Source of the DNA: Unio delphinus
Lineage: Eukaryota > Mollusca > Bivalvia > Unionida > Unionidae
Direction: 5' to 3'
Assembly (NCBI GenBank): GCA_029339505.1
Contig: JAQISU010001239.1
Span: 5,527,001-5,591,000 of the forward strand
Length of the DNA stretch: 64,000 nucleotides
Shown: positions 57,229-64,000 of the stretch, in pieces
Position numbering within the stretch: position 1 is the first letter of the stretch
How the letters are laid out: every line of letters begins with the position of its first letter
Position numbers and translations under genes: made by a program
The notes under the pieces: model-generated
What the model was told of the DNA's origin: nothing
The model's database searches: none
The model's input: the letters and a program-made list of their open reading frames with translations, nothing else

Positions 57229-58300
57229 TGGTGCACTACTTAAGGAGTTACGGTACTAATTCAACTCCCATAGTGAACACCACCATATTCAAAAATCCAT
57301 AACTTAAGATTTCTGGGTGCTAATGATCATACCTAGATTTCTTCATGCACAACTATCTTTGATGCAAGCTTCTGCGTGGAGAACACCATATGAGCCGCAG
57401 CAATTTTGTTTTATCTACTTGTGCATGAAACACATGGTATTGATTCTGCTCCCAACGAATCAGGTGCTACTTTCATTTTTAAATTCTCCTAAATCAAGTC
57501 TGTACAACTACTAAAATTGCATAAATAGAACATCGTCAATATGTTTTTAAATTCAGATAGGGTAAGCCCTCCAAAGGCTATTTTATTTAAAGTTTAATTT
57601 TCATTATTAACCAATAATATACCAACAAGCCCGTGTATACTCTGTTTTGTCTTCACCCATGTCCTTCAGAGCTGATGCACCGAACACATCAAAACTACTT
57701 CCGAAGTTCATTAGGGACCAGACGGATCGCTCAAGGTCTCATAAAGCCACGAGAAAGGTCTGGTTAAACGAGACTAAGAACTGCGTGTTCACATACGTAG
57801 GTACTTGGTGAGCGTTACTGTGGGATTTTCATGATTTTGTCTAAAGGTATAAAGCCATATTATCTGTACCTATATAACGCGGTCATTTAAAACATAAACA
57901 AAAATATAAAATTATTCTTTTGTGTAGTCTAAGTTTCTAATAAGAAAAATGATCAGGTTGTCAACCAGTCAATGATTTTATAAGACTTTGGTAAGTTTTA
58001 TTTGTTGGTCTCAGTCAATCACTATATTTGCATACACCATTATATACGCATGATATACGGAGAACTAATGTGGTAGATTTAAAAGATGCAATAATCAATC
58101 TCTTTTTGTTTAAAAATTACAACGCAAGATTGACTACATGTTGCCAAGGGAATAAGCATTATGTGCCTTACTACACGACGAAGGCTGATACAAAACCTGT
58201 GACACAAATTATGAATTCCAAAACCGTACCAACTGAGATACAGCGGCTGCATTTCCTTTTAATCAATGTAGTGCTAGAATTCTAGAAAAGTTAAATTTGA
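57229..58300. other. Non-coding stretch, nothing recognised
   Basis: Short chance frames only (for example 58028-58285, 85 codons, no domain). No repeat match seen until 58300. Confidence 0.4.
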
Positions 58301-58569
58301 TTAAAATCACGAAAGCAATGTATTTATTAAGACAGTGGGACTGAATTAAAACTAAAAAATGTCGTCTGCTATTATTATACCAGAAAATAAATGTTGCATA
58401 ACGTATACGGATCAAACTGCGTCTCATAAAGCATAGAAACAGAGGAAATGGTGTATGCTCGTAAGAAGTAAAATGGTCTGTTCCTGCATGTTTGCAGCTC
58501 AGAATGGCGCCCGAGATAGATATGGACGTGTATGGCCATTAAGTACATTACTCGAAAAAAATTAAAACA

Positions 58570-58571
58570 AA

Positions 58572-58622
<51 letters not shown>

Positions 58623-58686
58623 ATATCTATCTATCTATCTATCTATCTGTCTGTCTGTCTGTCTGTGTGTGTGTGTGTGTGTGTGT
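58570..58686. repeat. (TATC)n-(TGTC)n-(GT)n compound microsatellite
   Basis: About 19 TATC units with one TATA interruption, 5 TGTC units, then 11 GT units. Confidence 0.95.
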
Positions 58687-58689
58687 TTA

Positions 58690-60229
<1,540 letters not shown>

Positions 60230-60237
60230 GATATTAC

Positions 60238-60755
60238 TAGAGTTGTCAGATAGGCGGTTTTTTCGCCCAATTGGGCTCATTTCGAAATTTGTTTGCTTGA
60301 AATTTGTTTAGATTGCGGGTTGCGGGTTGCGGGGCTGGTTTTTTTTATTTGAGTCGCCCTAATTTGGCCTGCATCAAATTGTTATTAAATTCTCCGCATT
60401 CAATTTCAAATTGGCGCAAGTGACGATAATATCTAAACATTTTAATGAATACATTATTTTAGATGTATGTCCATTGATGTATTTCTCATAGTTAATTTTT
60501 TCTTGAAATTGCGGAACATGAACAACGAAGCGAGCTTCTAATTTCATATATCAAGTAAGTTAGCATATCAATGCTGGTTACTGTAGCCTGTAGGGCAGAG
60601 GCACTATTAGCATTTTATCACTGTTATAATATTGTTAAATTTCTGGTATTTGGTTCTTATTTACTTTTCAGATTTTAATATCTAACTTGGGCGTGTTCGG
60701 GGATGTTTTTTAAAGGTACACGGGCGGGAATTGAACAAAGTATCTGGCAACACTG
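60238..60755. mobile_element. hAT-type MITE, copy 2 (518 bp)
   Basis: Full-length match to 14213-14721 in the same orientation. It is flanked by GATATTAC (60230-60237) and GGTATTAC (60756-60763), a 7-of-8 target duplication. The right end reads CAGTGTTGCCAGATAC when complemented; the left end has one change (TAG for CAG). No coding capacity. Confidence 0.85.
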
Positions 60756-61400
60756 GGTATTACTCAGATTGAAGCAAATATTGAAGACGACAGCTCATAT
60801 GTAAGGATTAATATATTCGGTAACCTGATAAATGATATGTCACATATAAAACGTCTAAATTAAAATATTGGTCAAACAACATAAAAATCAATGTATAAAA
60901 TAACTTTACGTAGAAAATAGTTGGGAAAGGGAATTAAATATTCAAAATCCAATCGTTGACAAAATTGACTTTAAATTAGACGAAATAGAGGGTCTTTACA
61001 AATATAACAGACACAAAAATAGTTCAACCCATTTTTAAACCATATGAGAGAAGGTATGTACTTTGGAAAATAAAAGGATATTATACAAAGTTCTACAGTT
61101 TGGAGTAGATTGAAAATATTATTCAAATACATAAACTACAATTGTCTGACTTGAAGTATATTTGATATATTGCTACAAAGGAAATGCAAATTGCTTAAAA
61201 GTCGTATTTTGTGTCAAACAGTTTTTTCCTTTCTACTCGGTATAATTTGTTCATAAGCAGCCCATCACCATTTATTTTAGCAGCATGTACTGATAGGTGA
61301 TCCATACTAAGAAGCTAAAATGTCATATGTCATCAATGAATCATTTTTATATACTTAACAGTCGCGAAAGTCATCAAAAGCTTAATGTTTTGAAGAATTT

Positions 61401-61401
<1 letters not shown>

Positions 61402-61440
<39 letters not shown>
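61402..61440. repeat. (GT)n microsatellite
   Basis: About 19 GT units. Confidence 0.95.
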
Positions 61441-61441
<1 letters not shown>

Positions 61442-61494
61442 TCCTCGTCTGATTTGTTTGAGTGTGAAATGATTAAATAATGAATACATTCTCT

Positions 61495-61700
61495 GTATTG
61501 GTTGTATAAGGGTTTCGTTAATGCCTTGTCGTTAAATGATGAGTATGATTTATAGAGCGGTTAAAGGCTTCAATAATGCCTTGTCGTTAAATCAGGAATA
61601 TAATTTGGTTGGAATTGGTTGTATAAAGGTTTTCGTTAATGATTGTCGTTAAATGATGAGTATAATTTATATATCGGTTGTGTAAAGGCTTCACAAAGGC
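61495..61700 (+). repeat. Tandem repeat, units of about 60 bp
   Basis: The words TTGTCGTTAAAT and GGTTGT(A/G)TAAAGG recur three times, with units of roughly 55-65 bases. It adjoins the minisatellite that follows. Confidence 0.7.
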
Positions 61701-61829
61701 CATGCAAAGATATTCATGTATGATAATGGGTGGTTTTGTAAACTTTTTCAGTTATTGCGATTTTTTCATCACTTATATGTTAGTTTGCTGTTCAATCAAC
61801 CTAATGTAAGGCAATTTACGAACCTGAGA

Positions 61830-62130
61830 GCAATGAAATCCTTGATTAATAAGATCGCAATCAAATCCTTGATGAAAAAGATATCTATCAAATATTTGAT
61901 GAATAAGATTGCCATCAAATCATCGGTGAATAAGATAGCAATGAAATCCTTGATGAATAAGATTTCAATGAAATCCTTGATGAATAAGAATTCAATGAAA
62001 TCCTTGATGAATAAGATTGCAATGAAATCCTTGATGATAAGATTGCAATGAAATCCTTGATGATAAGATTGCAATGAAATCCTTGATGATAAGATTGCAA
62101 TGAAATCCTTGATGATAAGATTGCAATGAA
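61830..62130 (+). repeat. Minisatellite of 27-bp units switching to 26-bp units
   Basis: About seven units of 27 bases (AATGAAATCCTTGATGAATA plus AGATTGC) are followed by four near-perfect units of 26 bases that lack one A of GATGAATAA. The 27-bp part translates as a nine-residue repeat (MKSLMNKIA) in a 111-codon frame, and the 26-bp part breaks that frame. Confidence 0.9.
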
Positions 62131-62149
62131 ATTATTATGGATCCAAGAA

Positions 62150-63787
62150 TGTACTTGATTGAGTATAACCCTGAAATAGGTGGTCCAACACTTGCACCAC
62201 CTAATTGTTTAGAGAGACAATCCAGATGATCTAGATCTGAAATTAATTAATTGTTGTATTTCAAATAATTATGTTAAATATACCTTAAGATACAGAAGAA
62301 GTTAGAGGGACACAGCCTAAATACATGCCAGACTTTACTATTATACAGAGGGTATCTGTACAAGTACCTAAGACAAAACGATGTACGTTATTGAAACAGA
62401 CGCTTCAAACATTGGAGGTTTGTATAAAAAGAAAACACCTAAACAAACCGCAAACGTCATGAAGGATAGATGCAAATATTTCCAAAATTAAGGAAGCAAC
62501 AATTCAGAAAGAAATAAATTATAAAATTAACTAGACAATGTTAAAATTATAACATCAGAAAGAGTTCGAGAAATACGAACAAATTTAGTTCAGCAAGAAA
62601 ACGTGTTTAGAAAGATAAGAAGCAAACAACGTCTCATAAATTGACTAAAGATGACAATAAAATTAAAATACGTAACAATTGCTATCATAGGTGCAGTTTT
62701 AGTAATAACCGTTTCAATGACTGCTTTTCATGTAAGCAATGTTGTGAAAAATGTTTTTTCTTCCTACAGTTTGCTGCTACTGTACAGCATCAACCTAGTC
62801 TATGTGATTCGGTTCTTGACAAAATTAAAATGAGCATAACAAATATTCCGAGTAACGTGCCTGAAGTATGCAGTGCATTAAATTATTTTCAATGAAATAA
62901 TTTAAGACCACTAGTCAGAGTATATGTTTGCTTGCTGAGCACATAATTTGGCATGTTTTGCATTGTTTGGGTTAGTTGTTTACATTGTCGATGAAAGGTA
63001 TAAAGGTGTAGACTTCACCAAATAGGGATCCTGTTTGTTAAACAGTGTATGAGACCATGTAATCACTGTGAAAGATGTTTCATTTATACATTTGCACCTA
63101 ATATGCAGACTATATAAGACCATAACGCTTCGATCAAATTATTACCTGAGCTGTGTGTCCTGTACCGTGATGCAGTAATAAGCATCTCCACATGTTTCTG
63201 TTTTTGTTTCTTGAACATGTTCCTTCCTTGGTTAAGTATTAAATAATTTTCTTAGCATATTACCCTTAAAGACAATGACCTACCAGCTGCTAACAAATTG
63301 GTCTCTAAATAAATGAAATTGTATGTCATCTTAGCGTGAACTACTATAATGGAAAGAATTAGTTTATCTAACGAAGCAATATTTATCCGATCCGGATGAG
63401 TAGACATTGTCCAATTGTTGCAGACTGTGTCAAGATCATTCTAATCAGTCTTATTATTGTTAGAACACAAATATGTTTTCGCCAGATATTGCATTAAAAC
63501 ATTCCGACAACAGTTATGAAATCTGTACCAAATATATTCAGCATGTTCAGGAGCGCCTTTGTCTATCATAAACTATCTCCAGTTCCTAAACGAGATGGTG
63601 CTATTTAAATAGTAAATTGTATTTGTTTGTATTTTCTTTTTTATTTATTTATTTGTTTAATATTTCCGTTTCTGTGTCCTCTCTTAAGAATCTGATTAGT
63701 CACTTTTAACTCATAAATTCGCCTTTCTATCTGAAAGTGAACCGAGCGTTGCCTTACTGTATTTTCATATTTACGTGTAAGCATCAT

Positions 63788-63789
<2 letters not shown>
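62150..63789. other. Non-coding stretch, nothing recognised
   Basis: Two overlapping frames near 62641-62895 (84 and 60 codons) contain a hydrophobic stretch but no domain, neighbouring exon or second copy. They are treated as chance. Confidence 0.4.

Positions 63790-63864
<75 letters not shown>
63790..63864. repeat. (CT)n microsatellite
   Basis: About 37 CT units. Confidence 0.95.
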
Positions 63865-63868
<4 letters not shown>

Positions 63869-64000
63869 GTGTTTGAGTTATAACACAATTAATATCTATT
63901 CCATTTACACCCGCTTTGTATATCTATTCATATCCAGTAAAATTTCTTATCTGTTGCATGTATACGATTTTACTAGTCATCATGTCTTAATTATTGATTA

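Noticed and set aside
62641..62895. 84- and 60-codon overlapping frames, one with a hydrophobic N-terminus
   Set aside because: Two frames compete for the same DNA and neither has a domain or flanking exon; a signal-anchor-like stretch alone is weak evidence in AT-rich DNA.

Overview
The window is AT-rich, intron-containing animal DNA with no operons, dense microsatellites and many old mobile elements. The only recognisable host genes encode secreted C1q-domain proteins, a family that is greatly expanded in bivalves and other molluscs. One interspersed repeat (about 11455-11745) has the tRNA-derived layout I associate with bivalve genomes. My best guess is a mollusc, probably a bivalve; the species cannot be named from this sequence.

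Layout. 1-3.99 kb: repeat fragments, a pair of inverted repeat arms between two (TA)n tracts, and a 203-bp hAT-like MITE. 3996-9699: a decayed Polinton/Maverick-like (adintovirus-like) element with long terminal inverted repeats, a perfect 6-bp target duplication and a broken packaging-type ATPase; a SINE lies inside it. 11.86-13.6 kb: intact C1q gene A. 14213-14721 and 60238-60755: two copies of one hAT-type MITE with 8-bp target duplications. About 16.9-25.9 kb and 37.0-46.3 kb: two arms of a large, diverged inverted duplication, each holding the same promoter/exon-1 relic of a C1q gene. Each arm also carries private insertions, mostly LINE pieces, whose empty site can be read in the other arm. 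About 26.0-37.0 kb and 48.6-57.2 kb: a direct duplication. Its first copy holds C1q gene C, with a premature stop, and its second copy holds intact C1q gene E. 57.2-64 kb: mostly unique non-coding DNA, the second hAT MITE and two tandem-repeat arrays.

How the genes relate. Genes A, C and E share one design: a signal-peptide plus coiled-coil exon, a phase-1 intron, then one exon for the whole C1q domain. With the two relics they make five traces of one ancestral unit, so the locus is a C1q gene cluster growing by segmental duplication and losing copies to nonsense mutation, deletion and promoter decay. Apart from A and E, and a few small open frames inside the Polinton-like element, almost every other open frame here is a microsatellite translation or a mobile-element fragment. 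No tRNA or rRNA gene, CRISPR array or bacterial-type feature was seen.
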